This document shows, piece by piece, positions 26,208 through 37,044 of a DNA stretch of 64,000 nt. The stretch is from contig JAAVFI010000069.1 in NCBI GenBank assembly GCA_014800815.1, positions 1 to 64,000 of the forward strand, written 5' to 3'. The position numbers were made by a program, and so were the translations under genes. This stretch comes from Bacteroidales bacterium. GTDB lineage: Bacteria; Bacteroidota; Bacteroidia; Bacteroidales; Muribaculaceae. Below the pieces are notes generated by a model. The model saw only the letters and a list, made by a program, of their open reading frames with translations. It ran no database searches and had not been told where the DNA came from. The stretch's first letter is position 1. Every line of letters begins with the position of its first letter.

Positions 26208-28982
26208 ATGGAATACAATCATAAAGACATCGAAAGCCGCATCCACAAATACTGGAAAGACGGCGATATATATAAGGTTGACATCAACCGCGACAAGCCC
26301 AAATATTATGTGCTCGACATGTTCCCTTATCCGTCGGGCGCCGGCCTCCACGTAGGCCACCCTCTGGGCTATATAGCAAGTGATATTTTCTCGCGCTACA
26401 AACGTCTGCAGGGCTTCAACGTGCTCCACCCCATGGGCTTCGATGCCTATGGTCTTCCGGCAGAGCAGTATGCTATCCAGACCGGCCAGCACCCCGAAGT
26501 GACTACAAAGCAGAATATCGCCCGCTACTGCAATCAGCTGGATAACATCGGTTTCTGCTACGACTGGAGCCGCTCTATCCGCACATGCGACCCCGAGTTC
26601 TACAAGTGGACTCAGTGGGCGTTCCTGAAGATGTTCGGTTCGTACTACGACCGCAAGGCCGACCGTGCGATGCCCATCGAAGACCTTATTCACCACTTCG
26701 AAACCAAGGGTACCGAAGGTGTGGATGCAGCCTGCAGCAAGGAACTTACCTTCACCGCCGACGAGTGGAAAGCGATGTCGGAAAAGGAGAAGAGTGATAC
26801 TCTGATGAACTACCGCATTGCATACCTGGCAAATACCATGGTGAACTGGTGCCCGAAACTCGGTACCGTGCTCGCCAACGATGAAGTGTGCGAAGGTCTT
26901 TCGGTTCGCGGCGGTTATCCCGTGGAGCAGAAAGAGATGTGGCAGTGGTGCCTGCGCGTATCAGCTTACGCCGAGCGACTCCTGCAGGGCCTCGAGAATA
27001 TCGAATGGTCCGACTCTATCAAGGAAACACAGCGAAACTGGATCGGTCGCAGCGAAGGTGCCGAAATGCGCTTCCGCATCGACGGCCGCGATGACCTCGA
27101 GCTCGAAATATTCACCACCCGCGCCGATACCGTTTTCGGTGTGACATTTATGGTTCTTGCTCCCGAAAGCAAGTATGTCGACCTCGTCACCACCCCTGAG
27201 CAGCGTGCCGCAGTGGACGAATACCTTGCCTCGATCCGTCACCGCACAGAGCGCGAACGCATGATCGACAAGCGAGTGACCGGCGTATTCTCAGGCAGCT
27301 ACGCTATCAATCCTCTCTCGGGCAAGAAGGTGCCAGTGTGGATAAGCGACTATGTGCTTGCAGGTTATGGTACAGGCGCTATCATGGCAGTGCCCGCTCA
27401 CGACAGCCGCGACTATGCTTTCGCCCGCCACTTCGACCTGCCGATTATTCCCCTTATCGAAGGAGCCGACGTATCGGAGCAGTCGTTCGAGGCGAAGGAA
27501 GGCCGCATGATAAACTCTGAGGGCCCGACTCTCAACCTCAACGGCCTTACCGTGAAAGAGGCTATCGCTGCTGCCAAGAAATACGTCGAAGAAACCGGTA
27601 TTGGACGAGTGAAGGTTAACTACCGTCTGCGCGACGCTATCTTCAGCCGTCAGAGATATTGGGGCGAACCTATTCCTATCTGCTATGTCGACGGAATTCC
27701 TACCCCGTATACCAATCTGCCGCTCGAACTTCCCGAAATCGACAAATATCTCCCCACCGAGACCGGCGAACCTCCTCTGGGTCGTGCCAAGAACTGGGCT
27801 ACTCCCGAAGGTTATCCTCTGGAACTCAATACGATGCCCGGCTTCGCAGGCTCGTCGGCCTACTATCTCCGCTATATGGATCCCCGCAACAACGATGCGC
27901 TCGTAGGCAAGGAAGCCAACGAATACTGGCGCAGCGTCGACCTCTACGTGGGCGGTTCGGAGCACGCTACAGGTCACCTGATTTATAGCCGATTCTGGAA
28001 CAAGTTCCTCTATGATTACGGCGAAATCGTGGACGACGAACCCTTCCGCAAGCTCATCAACCAGGGTATGATACAGGGCAGAAGTAACTTCGTGTATCGC
28101 ATCAAGGATACCAACACCTATGTATCAGCAACTCTCAAAGACAACTACGACACCACTCCCATACACGTGGATGTGAATATCGTTAAGAACGATATCCTCG
28201 ACACCGAGGCTTTCAAGGCATGGCGTCCTGAATTTGCCGATGCGGAATTCATCACCGAAGAAGGCAAGGGATATGTGTGCGGAAGCGCTGTCGAGAAGAT
28301 GTCGAAGTCGATGTTCAACGTCGTAAACCCCGACGATATGATCGAACGCTACGGCGCCGACACGCTCCGTCTCTATGAGATGTTCCTCGGCCCGATTGAG
28401 CAGAGCAAGCCCTGGGATACCAACGGTATCGACGGTGTATATCGCTTCGTGAAGAAGCTCTGGTCGCTCTTCTGGAAAGATGATACTCTGCTGGTAGACA
28501 ACTCAGAACCTACTCGCGATAATCTCAAGAGCCTGCACAAGCTAATCAAGAAAGTTACCGGCGACATCGAGAACTTCTCGTTCAATACTTCGGTGGCTGC
28601 CTTCATGATATGCGTCAATGAGCTCTCGGCTCAGAAGTGCCATTCGCGTGCTGTACTCGGCGAGCTGCTCGTGCTCCTTGCACCCTTCGCTCCCCACGTG
28701 GCGGAAGAGCTCTGGCACAACGCTCTCGGCAACGAAGGCACTATCTGCGATGCGCAGTGGCCTGAGTTCTGCGAGGACTATCTGAAAGAAGACAATGTGA
28801 CTATGGCTGTGTCGTTCAACGGAAAAGCCCGCTTCAACATCACCGTTCCGGCCGATTCTGCAGCCGATGCCGTGCAGGCTGCCGCGCTTGCCGACCCCGC
28901 AGCCGCCAAGTGGCTCGACGGCAAGACGGTTCGCAAGGTAATTGTTGTGCCCGGAAAGATTGTCAACATCGTCGTGGGCTGA
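26208..28982 (+). CDS. leuS: Leucine-tRNA ligase
   Basis: This protein has 924 aa, a class I aminoacyl-tRNA synthetase that charges tRNA-Leu. The start at ATG 26208 ([19 protein letters not shown]) fits the family; an earlier in-frame ATG at 26127 lies inside nadA. The HIGH-type site is [15 protein letters not shown] at about 38-52, and KMSKS is near residue 697. The connective-peptide editing domain is present ([24 protein letters not shown]), so mischarged norvaline or isoleucine can be cleared. A long insert before KMSKS (about 620-690, [20 protein letters not shown]) is common in Bacteroidota. The anticodon-binding helical domain follows. Confidence 0.98.
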   Translation: MEYNHKDIESRIHKYWKDGDIYKVDINRDKPKYYVLDMFPYPSGAGLHVGHPLGYIASDIFSRYKRLQGFNVLHPMGFDAYGLPAEQYAIQTGQHPEVTTKQNIARYCNQLDNIGFCYDWSRSIRTCDPEFYKWTQWAFLKMFGSYYDRKADRAMPIEDLIHHFETKGTEGVDAACSKELTFTADEWKAMSEKEKSDTLMNYRIAYLANTMVNWCPKLGTVLANDEVCEGLSVRGGYPVEQKEMWQWCLRVSAYAERLLQGLENIEWSDSIKETQRNWIGRSEGAEMRFRIDGRDDLELEIFTTRADTVFGVTFMVLAPESKYVDLVTTPEQRAAVDEYLASIRHRTERERMIDKRVTGVFSGSYAINPLSGKKVPVWISDYVLAGYGTGAIMAVPAHDSRDYAFARHFDLPIIPLIEGADVSEQSFEAKEGRMINSEGPTLNLNGLTVKEAIAAAKKYVEETGIGRVKVNYRLRDAIFSRQRYWGEPIPICYVDGIPTPYTNLPLELPEIDKYLPTETGEPPLGRAKNWATPEGYPLELNTMPGFAGSSAYYLRYMDPRNNDALVGKEANEYWRSVDLYVGGSEHATGHLIYSRFWNKFLYDYGEIVDDEPFRKLINQGMIQGRSNFVYRIKDTNTYVSATLKDNYDTTPIHVDVNIVKNDILDTEAFKAWRPEFADAEFITEEGKGYVCGSAVEKMSKSMFNVVNPDDMIERYGADTLRLYEMFLGPIEQSKPWDTNGIDGVYRFVKKLWSLFWKDDTLLVDNSEPTRDNLKSLHKLIKKVTGDIENFSFNTSVAAFMICVNELSAQKCHSRAVLGELLVLLAPFAPHVAEELWHNALGNEGTICDAQWPEFCEDYLKEDNVTMAVSFNGKARFNITVPADSAADAVQAAALADPAAAKWLDGKTVRKVIVVPGKIVNIVVG

Positions 28983-29026
28983 TAGCCTGACGCAATAAAA
29001 GGACTTACAGTTACGTTAATCCTCTG

Positions 29027-29614
29027 ATGGAAAAGATAATTTTCGCCACCAATAATAAACATAAGCTCGGCGAAGTACAGTCTATGCTCGGCGACGGCTA
29101 CCAAGTGCTCTCGCTCGCGGATATCGGCTGTACCGACGATATCCCGGAGACGGCGGATACCTTCGAGGGTAATGCTCTGCAGAAGGCCGCGTGGGTTCAC
29201 GACCGATATGGCTACGACTGTATTGCCGATGATTCGGGTCTTGAAGTGGACGCCCTCGGCGGAGAGCCGGGAGTGTTCAGCGCCCGCTTCGCCGGCAAGC
29301 ACGGCGACGATGCTGCCAATAATGCATTGCTGCTCAAACGTATGCAGGGGCAGAAGCAGCGCTCGGCCCGCTTCCGCTGCGTGATAGCTTATGTGGCCGG
29401 TGATACCGCTCCCAGGTTCTTCGAGGGAACTGTGGAAGGTGAGATCATGGAAGAGCCCTCCGGCCGCGCCGGCTTCGGCTATGACCCCCTTTTCCGTCCT
29501 GCCGGCTGGAGTGTCAGCTTTGCTGATGCTACGCCGGAAGAAAAGAATGCGATAAGTCACAGAGGACAAGCTGTGGCGAAACTCGTTGAGTGTCTGAGTG
29601 CTAAATCAAATTGA
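29027..29614 (+). CDS. rdgB: XTP/dITP diphosphatase (HAM1 family)
   Basis: This protein has 195 aa. It hydrolyses non-canonical purine triphosphates (XTP, dITP, ITP) to monophosphates, keeping them out of DNA and RNA. Signatures: IIFATNNKHKLGEV at the start, ETADTFEGNALQKA, CIADDSGLEVDALGGEPGVFSARFAG with the metal-binding Asp residues, FEGTVEGEI and GRAGFGYDPLF, then SHRGQA. Length is normal. It lies 44 bp after leuS and 23 bp before the PorZ-like gene, so the three may be co-transcribed. Confidence 0.97.
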   Translation: MEKIIFATNNKHKLGEVQSMLGDGYQVLSLADIGCTDDIPETADTFEGNALQKAAWVHDRYGYDCIADDSGLEVDALGGEPGVFSARFAGKHGDDAANNALLLKRMQGQKQRSARFRCVIAYVAGDTAPRFFEGTVEGEIMEEPSGRAGFGYDPLFRPAGWSVSFADATPEEKNAISHRGQAVAKLVECLSAKSN

Positions 29615-29637
29615 TAAATCTCCTTATATTAATATAA

Positions 29638-32073
29638 ATGATTAAAAAAGCTCTATTTCTTGCAAGTGCACTGTTAATGCTCGTCTGCGGTCCTCTCCGG
29701 GCACAGCAGAATCCGGGCCGGTGGACTGTATATCCTCACGTTGCGAGCAACTTCAGCAATGTGATTGAGACATCCGACAAGGTGTACGCTCTTGTAGGTG
29801 GTACTCTTCAGCGTCGTAATAAAACTGATAACGAGACCTATACCTATACGACGGCTACTCTCAGCGAACCCGGCGGCATATCCGCCATGTACTACAATCC
29901 GAAAGGTAAGTATCTGCTCCTTACCTATGAAAGCGGAAATATCGACATTATTCATGACAATGGCAAGGTGCGTAATCTTCCTGAAATAAAGAATGCCGTC
30001 CTTACCACTGCTCATACCATTAATAATGTGGCATTTCACGACGGTAAAATCTATGTGGCAACGGCCTTCGGCCTTGTGATATACGACGATACCCGCTTCG
30101 AAGTTAAGGAGTCGTGCATCATGAATATCAACTGCAATAAGGTGTATGTTCATCGTGGAAACGTTGTGGTAGGTACTAATGCACGCATCTATTACGCGCC
30201 TTTGGAGGGTAGTCATGCCCAGTTCTCGAAGTTTACCGAGCAGCCAAAGAATGCGACTTCGACTCTCATGCTCGGCGATGATTATCTCGTAAGTGTCATC
30301 GGTACGGCTAACGATGTGTATGTCGAATACATATCTTACGAAGGCGGTTGGACCAAGTCTGAGAAGGTCCTGTCCGGAGCCAAAGGTATCTATCCTATGG
30401 TTGACGGCGGCGTAGCTGTCGCTATGGCCAACAAGATCTATTTCATAGATACTGAGCGCAATATCACTTCAGTTGATGTTCCTGCCGGTGCTTCCGGTGT
30501 GTTCTCCACTCTTGGTGCAAACTCCGTGTGGGTAAATAACGGTTCGGGTGTAACTCAGTACAATTTATCTTCGTCGACTCCTACACAGCTTATTACCGTA
30601 GCCGTTCCCAATGGCTTGACGGGTAGTCTTCCCGAGCGTATGACCTGGAGCCCCGATGGCGAACGTCTCTACATAAATCACTGTGTGCCCGGTTGGTACT
30701 TCGTAGACTCCGGCGACCAGACTACCTATCTGCCTAACAGCTACTTCGATATGATTGAGAACGATGTGGTATATGACATGTCGATTCTTAATGCAAGTCA
30801 GTATAAGAGTTGGCCCGACTGGAGTATGAGCAATAACCGCCTGACATCTATGGCTCACGTACGGGAAGACCCGGACGACCCCTCAAGGCTCTTCTTGGCT
30901 TGTGCAGGTCCCGGTGTGCTTATCGTCCGTGATCGAAAGGTAGAGCATGTATTCAATAAATATAATAGTGGTATCCCTGAAAAAAATGCCGACGGCGCCA
31001 ATCGTTGGCTGTCGCGTGTGGGAGACCTGAATATAGATGAAGACGGAAACCTGTGGGTAGGTGTAGGTTACCTTAATGAAGGTACTACCAATAGAATACC
31101 CGACTATTATATCTTGCCTGCCCAGAAGCGAAAAGGCGACCTTTCGAAGACTACAGCATCTGATTGGATTGAAGTACCTTCATTCCTTGACGGTGATTTC
31201 ATATTTACCCGCGGTTCTTATTCGTATTTCTGCAAGAACAGCAAGTACAAGATTTTTATGCCTGCATCACCGAGTGCCGGCTTCGTGGTGTACGACGACA
31301 ATGGCACCCCTCTCAACTTTAAGGACGACCGCAAAGCGCATCACGCCTCTTATACCGACACCGAAGGCAACCCCGTGTCGCCGTATTATATCCAGGGACT
31401 GGCTGAAGATTCTCAGGGCCGTATCTGGGTAGGTACCGACGCCGGTCTGTTCTGGTTCAATCCGGCCGACGCGTTCACAGCCGACTTCCGCGTAAAGCGT
31501 CCTATCGTTCCGCGTAACGACGGCACCAACTATGGCGACTATCTGCTTGGTAATGAATCAGTCTATGGTGTAGCTGTCGATGCTTCTGACCGTAAATGGC
31601 TCGCAACCGCTACCTCGGGAGTATATCTCGTGAGCAGCGACGGCACCAAGATTCTGCAGAACTTTACCACGGCCAACTCCGAGCTTCCTTCTGATATCGT
31701 GGAGTGCGTGACAGTCGAGCCTAACGGTAACAAGGTATATTTCGGCACCACCAATGGCCTTGCCGTTTACGACGGCGATTCCGCTCCCGCGTCGGAAGAT
31801 TACTCCGAAGTATATGCTTATCCCAACCCCGTACGACCCGATTATACAGGTTGGATTACCGTTACCGGACTCATGGACAACTCTCTCGTGAAAATCGCGG
31901 ATGCCGCAGGCAATGTGTTCTTCCAGGGACGCTCACAAGGCGGTATGATAAGCTGGGACGGCTGCGACCCCGACGGTCGACGCGTGCGCTCAGGCGTTTA
32001 CTTCGTGTTTGCCTCGCAGAATGATACGGAAAATTCTTCAGGCGCCGTTGCCAAGATTCTCGTTGTGAACTGA
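29638..32073 (+). CDS. PorZ-like type IX secretion beta-propeller protein
   Basis: This protein has 811 aa with a signal peptide (MIKKALFLASALLMLVCG, cleavage near RAQ). The N-terminal third has the pattern of the PorZ first propeller (VIETSDKVYALVGGTL, LLLTYESGNIDIIHDNGKV, GKIYVATAFGLVIYD). Later blades are of the two-component-regulator propeller type (DEDGNLWVGVGY, QGRIWVGTDAGLFWF, NKVYFGTTNGLAVYDGD). The last ~90 residues (VYAYPNPV, GLMDNSLVKIADAAGNV, RVRSGVYFV) form a type A C-terminal secretion domain. In Porphyromonas gingivalis, PorZ sits at the cell surface and supplies anionic LPS to the sortase that processes type IX cargo. The call is by architecture, so the exact orthology is inference. 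Confidence 0.75.
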   Translation: MIKKALFLASALLMLVCGPLRAQQNPGRWTVYPHVASNFSNVIETSDKVYALVGGTLQRRNKTDNETYTYTTATLSEPGGISAMYYNPKGKYLLLTYESGNIDIIHDNGKVRNLPEIKNAVLTTAHTINNVAFHDGKIYVATAFGLVIYDDTRFEVKESCIMNINCNKVYVHRGNVVVGTNARIYYAPLEGSHAQFSKFTEQPKNATSTLMLGDDYLVSVIGTANDVYVEYISYEGGWTKSEKVLSGAKGIYPMVDGGVAVAMANKIYFIDTERNITSVDVPAGASGVFSTLGANSVWVNNGSGVTQYNLSSSTPTQLITVAVPNGLTGSLPERMTWSPDGERLYINHCVPGWYFVDSGDQTTYLPNSYFDMIENDVVYDMSILNASQYKSWPDWSMSNNRLTSMAHVREDPDDPSRLFLACAGPGVLIVRDRKVEHVFNKYNSGIPEKNADGANRWLSRVGDLNIDEDGNLWVGVGYLNEGTTNRIPDYYILPAQKRKGDLSKTTASDWIEVPSFLDGDFIFTRGSYSYFCKNSKYKIFMPASPSAGFVVYDDNGTPLNFKDDRKAHHASYTDTEGNPVSPYYIQGLAEDSQGRIWVGTDAGLFWFNPADAFTADFRVKRPIVPRNDGTNYGDYLLGNESVYGVAVDASDRKWLATATSGVYLVSSDGTKILQNFTTANSELPSDIVECVTVEPNGNKVYFGTTNGLAVYDGDSAPASEDYSEVYAYPNPVRPDYTGWITVTGLMDNSLVKIADAAGNVFFQGRSQGGMISWDGCDPDGRRVRSGVYFVFASQNDTENSSGAVAKILVVN

Positions 32074-32122
32074 TTTACCTCCGGGTGTGTTATCTCCGTA
32101 AACATTACTCCGAAATCTCAAA

Positions 32123-32653
32123 ATGAACGATTCTTCGCTAAGTTACACTGACGAACTTGATAAATCATACGGTATAGCCGGTATGGCAATAACAATCGTC
32201 GCTCTCGACGCTCAGGATTTGCTTGACCGCATTGATATCGATGCCGAGCCCGGGCACACCATGCAGATGACCGCACACTTCGGTATGCGCGGAAACCCGC
32301 GAATGTCCGCCAAAATACTTTGGGAGGAGAGCGTGCGCGACCTGCGTGTGACCACTTCCATGGCTCTGGGCAACATTACATGCCGCCGCGCAGTGGCCTG
32401 CAACGCTCCCGTGGCCTCCGACGAGACTGAGCGGCTGCGCGAGGCTGTGCGATACGAAGGCGCGCGCCACTGCGACCTTGAGGAAGACGAGGCGGATGCG
32501 CTTTTCGAGCATTGCAACGAATATGTCCATCGGATATTTCGCCACGCAGGCCTCCCTCAGATAGTGCATGCTTTCGCCGACCGGCTGCGTAAACAGCGCT
32601 CGATGAGCACTGCAGAACTTGTGGATACATTGGCACAGTTCGGTCTCCGCTGA
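32123..32653 (+). CDS. Conserved-looking hypothetical protein
   Basis: This soluble protein has 176 aa. No signal peptide or membrane span was seen. The N-terminal half is beta-rich (AITIVALDAQDLLDRIDI, MQMTAHFGMRGNPRMSAKILWEE), and the C-terminal half is helical and charged (EDEADALFEHCNEYVHRIFR). I do not recognise the family. Codon use and GC match the neighbours, and it starts 49 bp after the PorZ-like gene, so it is probably real and may share that transcript. Confidence 0.65.
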   Translation: MNDSSLSYTDELDKSYGIAGMAITIVALDAQDLLDRIDIDAEPGHTMQMTAHFGMRGNPRMSAKILWEESVRDLRVTTSMALGNITCRRAVACNAPVASDETERLREAVRYEGARHCDLEEDEADALFEHCNEYVHRIFRHAGLPQIVHAFADRLRKQRSMSTAELVDTLAQFGLR

Positions 32654-32674
32654 TGCTACTTCAAAAAAAATGAC

Positions 32675-32714
32675 TAACTTTGTCGCGCCTGAACCTCTTT
32701 GGTTTAGGCGCGAC
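32675..32714 (+). promoter_or_regulatory. -7 box and 5'-leader hairpin of panB
   Basis: TAACTTTG at 32675-32682 is a good -7 box, but no TTTG lies at the right spacing. It runs straight into a strong inverted repeat, GTCGCGCCT (32682-32690) with AGGCGCGAC (32706-32714), plus AAC/GTT inside the loop. The hairpin would sit at the very 5' end of the panB mRNA. It could instead serve as a terminator for the upstream hypothetical gene, since ACGTTTTA follows. Confidence 0.5.
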
Positions 32715-32747
32715 ACGTTTTAGCATATATGTTTATATCCCATAATT

Positions 32748-33569
32748 ATGTCAACAAATACAGTAGACAATAAGAAGAAGGTGACAACGGCAAGTCTCGC
32801 CAAGATGAAGGCTGCCGGCGAAAAAATAGCCATGATTACGGCTTATGATTATACAATGGCTACCCTCGTGGATCAGGCCGGAATAGACATGATACTCGTA
32901 GGCGACTCCGCCGCCAACGTCATGGCCGGCTACTCCACCACACTCCCCATAACCCTCGACCAGATGATCTATCACGCAAGCTGCGTGAAGCGTGGTGCAG
33001 AGCGTGCGCTCGTAGTGTGCGATATGCCCTTCGGATCCTATCAGGGCAATTCCGACGTAGCCCTTGCCTCGGCAGTACGAATCCTCAAAGAGAGCGGGGC
33101 AGAGGCAGTAAAGCTCGAAGGCGGCGCTGAAATCCGTGAATCGATCGAAAAGATTCTCTCGGCAGGTATCCCCGTAATGGGACACCTCGGACTCACGCCC
33201 CAGTCGATAAATAAATTCGGTACATATGGCGTGCGCGCCAAAGACGATGCCGAGGTAGAACGCCTGATTTCCGATGCGCTTATGCTTCAGGAAATCGGCT
33301 GCTTCGCCATAGTCTTCGAAAAGATACCCGCAGCGCTCGCTACACGCGTCTCGGAAATGCTCTCGATTCCTACAATCGGCATCGGTGCAGGCTCCGGAAC
33401 TGACGGCCAGGTGCTCGTGCTGCAGGACATGCTCGGAATGAACAAAGGGTTTGCGCCTAAGTTCCTCCGCCGCTACGCCGACGTCGGCACTGTCATCGAA
33501 CAGGCCGTCGGAAAATACATCTCCGATGTCAAGGCAGTAGATTTTCCTAACGAAAACGAGCAATATTAA
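32748..33569 (+). CDS. panB: 3-methyl-2-oxobutanoate hydroxymethyltransferase
   Basis: This protein has 273 aa. It adds a hydroxymethyl group from 5,10-methylene-tetrahydrofolate to alpha-ketoisovalerate, giving ketopantoate, the first committed step of pantothenate and CoA synthesis. Motifs: [33 protein letters not shown] with the metal-binding Asp, [28 protein letters not shown] and [21 protein letters not shown]. Length is normal. No other pantothenate gene lies in the window. The str promoter follows 25 bp after its stop. Confidence 0.97.
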   Translation: MSTNTVDNKKKVTTASLAKMKAAGEKIAMITAYDYTMATLVDQAGIDMILVGDSAANVMAGYSTTLPITLDQMIYHASCVKRGAERALVVCDMPFGSYQGNSDVALASAVRILKESGAEAVKLEGGAEIRESIEKILSAGIPVMGHLGLTPQSINKFGTYGVRAKDDAEVERLISDALMLQEIGCFAIVFEKIPAALATRVSEMLSIPTIGIGAGSGTDGQVLVLQDMLGMNKGFAPKFLRRYADVGTVIEQAVGKYISDVKAVDFPNENEQY

Positions 33570-33594
33570 AAGCTCTAAAAAACATTGCAAAATG

Positions 33595-33626
33595 TTTGTA
33601 TATTAGGGAAATAATTGCTAACTTTG
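33595..33626 (+). promoter_or_regulatory. Main promoter of the ribosomal superoperon
   Basis: TTTG (33595-33598), 20 nt, then TAACTTTG (33619-33626): a perfect consensus pair. The expected start lies a few bases later, giving a leader of about 150 nt before rpsL. Confidence 0.88.
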
Positions 33627-33651
33627 CGCCGTTGAACAGTGCGCACATGCG

Positions 33652-33698
33652 CCGCCCCATTGCTAATTGCTTGACAGTTAGTGAAATGGGCGGTTTTT
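33652..33698 (+). promoter_or_regulatory. Terminator-like hairpin in the rpsL leader (attenuator candidate)
   Basis: CCGCCCCATT (33652-33661) pairs with AATGGGCGG (33685-33693) with one bulged C. CTAA/TTAG may pair inside, and five T follow (33694-33698). It has the layout of an intrinsic terminator, yet it lies downstream of the promoter and upstream of rpsL. A second small hairpin, GCCG/CGGC, follows near 33716-33728. Confidence 0.6.
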
Positions 33699-33785
33699 GT
33701 GGGTATATGGCGAAAGCCGCTGTTCGGCGCCAAAACGAGAAATAAACGAATAAAGATATTAAAGTAACAAAGCAACAAAACTAAG

Positions 33786-34175
33786 ATGCCTACTATTCAG
33801 CAATTAGTACGTAAAGGACGTGTCGCTCTGGAAGACAAGAGCAAGAGCCCCGCTCTTGATTCATGCCCCCAGCGTCGCGGCGTATGTGTCCGTGTGTACA
33901 CCACAACACCTAAAAAGCCTAATTCGGCTATGCGTAAGGTAGCCCGTGTGCGCCTCACCAACGGTAAGGAAGTCAACTCCTACATCCCCGGCGAAGGTCA
34001 CAACCTCCAGGAGCACTCAATCGTACTCGTTCGCGGCGGTCGTGTAAAAGACCTCCCCGGTGTACGCTACCACATCGTTCGCGGTACTCTCGATACTGCA
34101 GGTGTTAAGGACCGCACACAGCGTCGCTCTAAATACGGAGCCAAGCGTCCCAAGGCCGGTGCTGCCAAGAAGTAA
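33786..34175 (+). CDS. rpsL: 30S ribosomal protein S12
   Basis: This protein has 129 aa and sits at the decoding centre of the 30S subunit. [36 protein letters not shown] and the loop [13 protein letters not shown] are all intact. Both lysines of TPKKPNSA and the Lys of GGRVKDLPG are present. These are the sites where streptomycin-resistance changes usually occur, so the protein looks wild type. It is the first gene of the superoperon, preceded by a long structured leader and followed by a 202-nt structured spacer. Confidence 0.99.
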   Translation: MPTIQQLVRKGRVALEDKSKSPALDSCPQRRGVCVRVYTTTPKKPNSAMRKVARVRLTNGKEVNSYIPGEGHNLQEHSIVLVRGGRVKDLPGVRYHIVRGTLDTAGVKDRTQRRSKYGAKRPKAGAAKK

Positions 34176-34377
34176 TCCGCCGACGGTAATATCTCCCCGG
34201 CGGGTGAAGCTAATCTTATAGCACCCGAGTAAAAATTCTTTTATTTTAAACTCGTTTTTGCATTTCTTGCAGCTACACTTTTGGTTGAGTAAGCCTGAGC
34301 ATCAGAGGATGCGGGCTGAAGAATAAACGAAGCAAGCAACCAAGCAATCAAAAACAAAAAAACTACGACACTCAAAA
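34176..34377 (+). promoter_or_regulatory. Structured spacer between rpsL and rpsG (candidate S7 site/attenuator)
   Basis: This 202-nt stretch has no gene but several inverted repeats. (1) CCGCCG 34177-34182 with CGGCGG 34198-34203. (2) GGGT 34202-34205 with ACCC 34223-34226, enclosing GCTA/TAGC; this shares bases with (1), so the two exclude each other. (3) CGAGT 34226-34230 with ACTCG 34250-34254 plus AAAAT/ATTTT inside, followed by five T, is terminator-like. (4) AGCC 34292-34295 with GGCT 34314-34317, enclosing GCATC/GATGC. In E. coli, S7 represses by binding the rpsL-rpsG gap, so an equivalent role is plausible inference. Confidence 0.55.
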
Positions 34378-34854
34378 ATGAGAAAGTCCAAGCCTAAAAA
34401 ACGGGTAGTACTCCCCGATCCCGTTTTCGATGACGTCCGCGTGACTAAGTTCGTGAATCACCTGATGTTCGACGGTAAGAAGAACACAGCATTCACCATT
34501 TTCTATTCCGCTCTCGAGACTGTGAAGTCGAAGCTTCCCAATGAAGAGCTCAGTGCTCTCGATATCTGGAAGAAAGCCCTCGAGAACGTTACTCCTACCG
34601 TAGAAGTTAAGAGCCGTCGTGTAGGCGGTGCTACCTTCCAGGTTCCTACCGAGATCCGTGCAGATCGTAAGGAGTCTATTTCGATGAAAAACCTTATCTC
34701 TTATGCCCGCAAACGTGGTGGCAAGACTATGGCAGACAAACTCGCTGCCGAAATCGTTGACGCTTTCAACAACCAGGGCGGTGCTTACAAGCGTAAGGAA
34801 GATATGCACAAAATGGCCGAGGCTAACCGCGCCTTCGCTCACTTCCGTTTCTAA
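34378..34854 (+). CDS. rpsG: 30S ribosomal protein S7
   Basis: This protein has 158 aa and organises the 3' major domain (head) of 16S rRNA. Family blocks: [57 protein letters not shown] and [19 protein letters not shown]. Length is normal. It follows the long structured spacer and precedes fusA by 42 bp. In E. coli, S7 is the translational repressor of this operon. Confidence 0.99.
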   Translation: MRKSKPKKRVVLPDPVFDDVRVTKFVNHLMFDGKKNTAFTIFYSALETVKSKLPNEELSALDIWKKALENVTPTVEVKSRRVGGATFQVPTEIRADRKESISMKNLISYARKRGGKTMADKLAAEIVDAFNNQGGAYKRKEDMHKMAEANRAFAHFRF

Positions 34855-34896
34855 TCGCTTATTCGTCGAATATAAACTCATCCTCAACAACGCAAA

Positions 34897-37023
34897 ATGG
34901 CTAAATCTGACGAACATCTCAAATATACCCGCAACATCGGCATTATGGCTCACATCGATGCCGGTAAAACTACCACTTCAGAGCGTATCCTCTTCTACAC
35001 CGGTCTTACTCACAAGATAGGTGAGGTACACGATGGTGCCGCTACCATGGACTGGATGGCTCAGGAGCAGGAGCGTGGTATCACAATTACTTCGGCTGCT
35101 ACTACCACTTTCTGGAAGTACAACGACGAAAAATATAAAATCAACCTTATCGACACCCCGGGACACGTTGACTTCACTGTAGAAGTGGAGCGTTCACTTC
35201 GCGTTCTCGACGGTGCCGTTGCTACTTTCTGCGCCGTAGGTGGTGTAGAACCCCAGTCTGAAACCGTATGGCGCCAGGCCGACAAGTACAACGTGCCCCG
35301 TATCGGCTATGTCAATAAAATGGACCGTTCGGGTGCAAACTTCTTCGAAGTAGTGCGCCAGCTCAAGGACGTCCTCGGTGCCAACCCCTGTCCTATCGAG
35401 ATACCTATCGGTGCTGAAGAAACATTCAAGGGTGTAGTTGACCTCATCCGCATGAAAGCTATCTTCTGGCATGACGAAACCATGGGTGCCGACTACACTG
35501 TAGAAGAAATCCCCGCAAATCTCGTAGAAGAAGCAGAACAGTGGCGCGACAATATGCTTGAGAAAATCGCCGAATACGACGACGATCTCATGTCTAAATA
35601 CTTCGACGACCCCTCCACTATCACAGAAGAAGAGATCAAGCGTGCGCTCCGCAAGGCTACCCTCGCTATGGACCTCGTTCCCATGATCTGTGGTTCGTCG
35701 TTCAAGAACAAAGGCGTACAGTGCCTCCTCGATGCCGTTTGTGCATACCTCCCCAGCCCTGTTGACTCAGGCGCAGTAGAAGGTCGCTCTGTAGACAACC
35801 CCGACGAAATCATCACCCGTGAACCCTCAAGCGACGCTCCCATGTGTGCCCTCGCATTCAAGATTGCCACCGACCCCTATGTAGGCCGTCTGACATTCTT
35901 CCGTGTTTACTCAGGTGACGTAGTAGCCGGCTCATACATCCTCAACAGCCGCTCGGGCAAGAAAGAACGCGTATCGCGTCTCTTCCAGATGCACTCCAAC
36001 AAGCAGAACCCCATGGAAGCTATCGGCTGCGGCGATATCGGCGCAGGTGTAGGTTTCAAGGATATCCGCACCGGTGATACTCTCTGTGCAGAAGACGCTC
36101 CTATCGTTCTCGAAGCAATGGAATTCCCCGATCCCGTTATCGGTATCGCAGTAGAGCCCAAGACCCAGAAAGACCTCGACAAACTCGGCGTCGGTCTCCA
36201 GAAGCTCGCTGAAGAAGACCCCACCTTCCGTGTTGAAACAAACGAAGAAACCGGCCAGACCGTTATCTCGGGTATGGGTGAGCTTCACCTCGATATCATC
36301 ATCGACCGTCTCCGCCGCGAATTCAAGGTAGAATGTAACCAGGGTCGTCCTCAGGTTACCTACAAAGAAGCTATCACTCGTCCCTGCGAGCTTCGCGAAG
36401 TATTCAAGAAGCAGACCGGTGGTCGTGGTAAGTTCGCCGACATCATCGTTCGTATCGAACCCGTTGACGAAGGTTTCGAAGGCAACCTCCAGTTCGTTGA
36501 CGAAGTTAAGGGTGGTAACATTCCTAAGGAATTCATCCCCTCTATCCAGAAGGGCTTCGTAACCGCAATGAAGAATGGTGTGCTCGCAGGCTTCCCCGTA
36601 GAACACCTCAAAGTAACTGTAATCGACGGTTCGTTCCACCCCGTTGACTCCGACCAGCTCTCGTTCGAGCTCTGCGCAATCCAGGCATTCAAGAAAGCTT
36701 GCGAAAAGGCAGGTCCCGTACTCCTCGAGCCTATCATGAAGATCGAAGTCGTTACCCCCGAAGAATCTATGGGTGACGTAATCTCCGACCTTAACAAGCG
36801 TCGCGGTCAGGTAGAAGGTATGGAAAACAGCCGCTCAGGTGCTCGTGTCGTTAAGGCTAAAGCTCCCCTCGCTGAAATGTTCGGTTACGTTACCGCACTC
36901 CGTACAATCACCTCCGGACGCGCTACTTCGACTATGACATTCTCTCACTACGCCGAAGTCTCCAACTCTATCGCCAAGGACGTTCTCACCGAATGCCAGG
37001 GCCGTGTCGATCTTCTCAAGTAA
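34897..37023 (+). CDS. fusA: Elongation factor G
   Basis: This protein has 708 aa, the translocation GTPase. G1 is [10 protein letters not shown]2 is in [11 protein letters not shown]3 is DTPGHVDF and G4 is NKMD. Domains II-V follow at normal length, with domain IV carrying the long tip and domain V ending in [11 protein letters not shown]. rpsJ follows directly after a 21-bp gap; no tuf gene stands between, unlike E. coli, and this is usual in Bacteroidota. Codon choice is strongly biased, as expected for a highly expressed gene. Confidence 0.99.
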   Translation: MAKSDEHLKYTRNIGIMAHIDAGKTTTSERILFYTGLTHKIGEVHDGAATMDWMAQEQERGITITSAATTTFWKYNDEKYKINLIDTPGHVDFTVEVERSLRVLDGAVATFCAVGGVEPQSETVWRQADKYNVPRIGYVNKMDRSGANFFEVVRQLKDVLGANPCPIEIPIGAEETFKGVVDLIRMKAIFWHDETMGADYTVEEIPANLVEEAEQWRDNMLEKIAEYDDDLMSKYFDDPSTITEEEIKRALRKATLAMDLVPMICGSSFKNKGVQCLLDAVCAYLPSPVDSGAVEGRSVDNPDEIITREPSSDAPMCALAFKIATDPYVGRLTFFRVYSGDVVAGSYILNSRSGKKERVSRLFQMHSNKQNPMEAIGCGDIGAGVGFKDIRTGDTLCAEDAPIVLEAMEFPDPVIGIAVEPKTQKDLDKLGVGLQKLAEEDPTFRVETNEETGQTVISGMGELHLDIIIDRLRREFKVECNQGRPQVTYKEAITRPCELREVFKKQTGGRGKFADIIVRIEPVDEGFEGNLQFVDEVKGGNIPKEFIPSIQKGFVTAMKNGVLAGFPVEHLKVTVIDGSFHPVDSDQLSFELCAIQAFKKACEKAGPVLLEPIMKIEVVTPEESMGDVISDLNKRRGQVEGMENSRSGARVVKAKAPLAEMFGYVTALRTITSGRATSTMTFSHYAEVSNSIAKDVLTECQGRVDLLK

Positions 37024-37044
37024 TAAAAAACAAGCATAATATAT

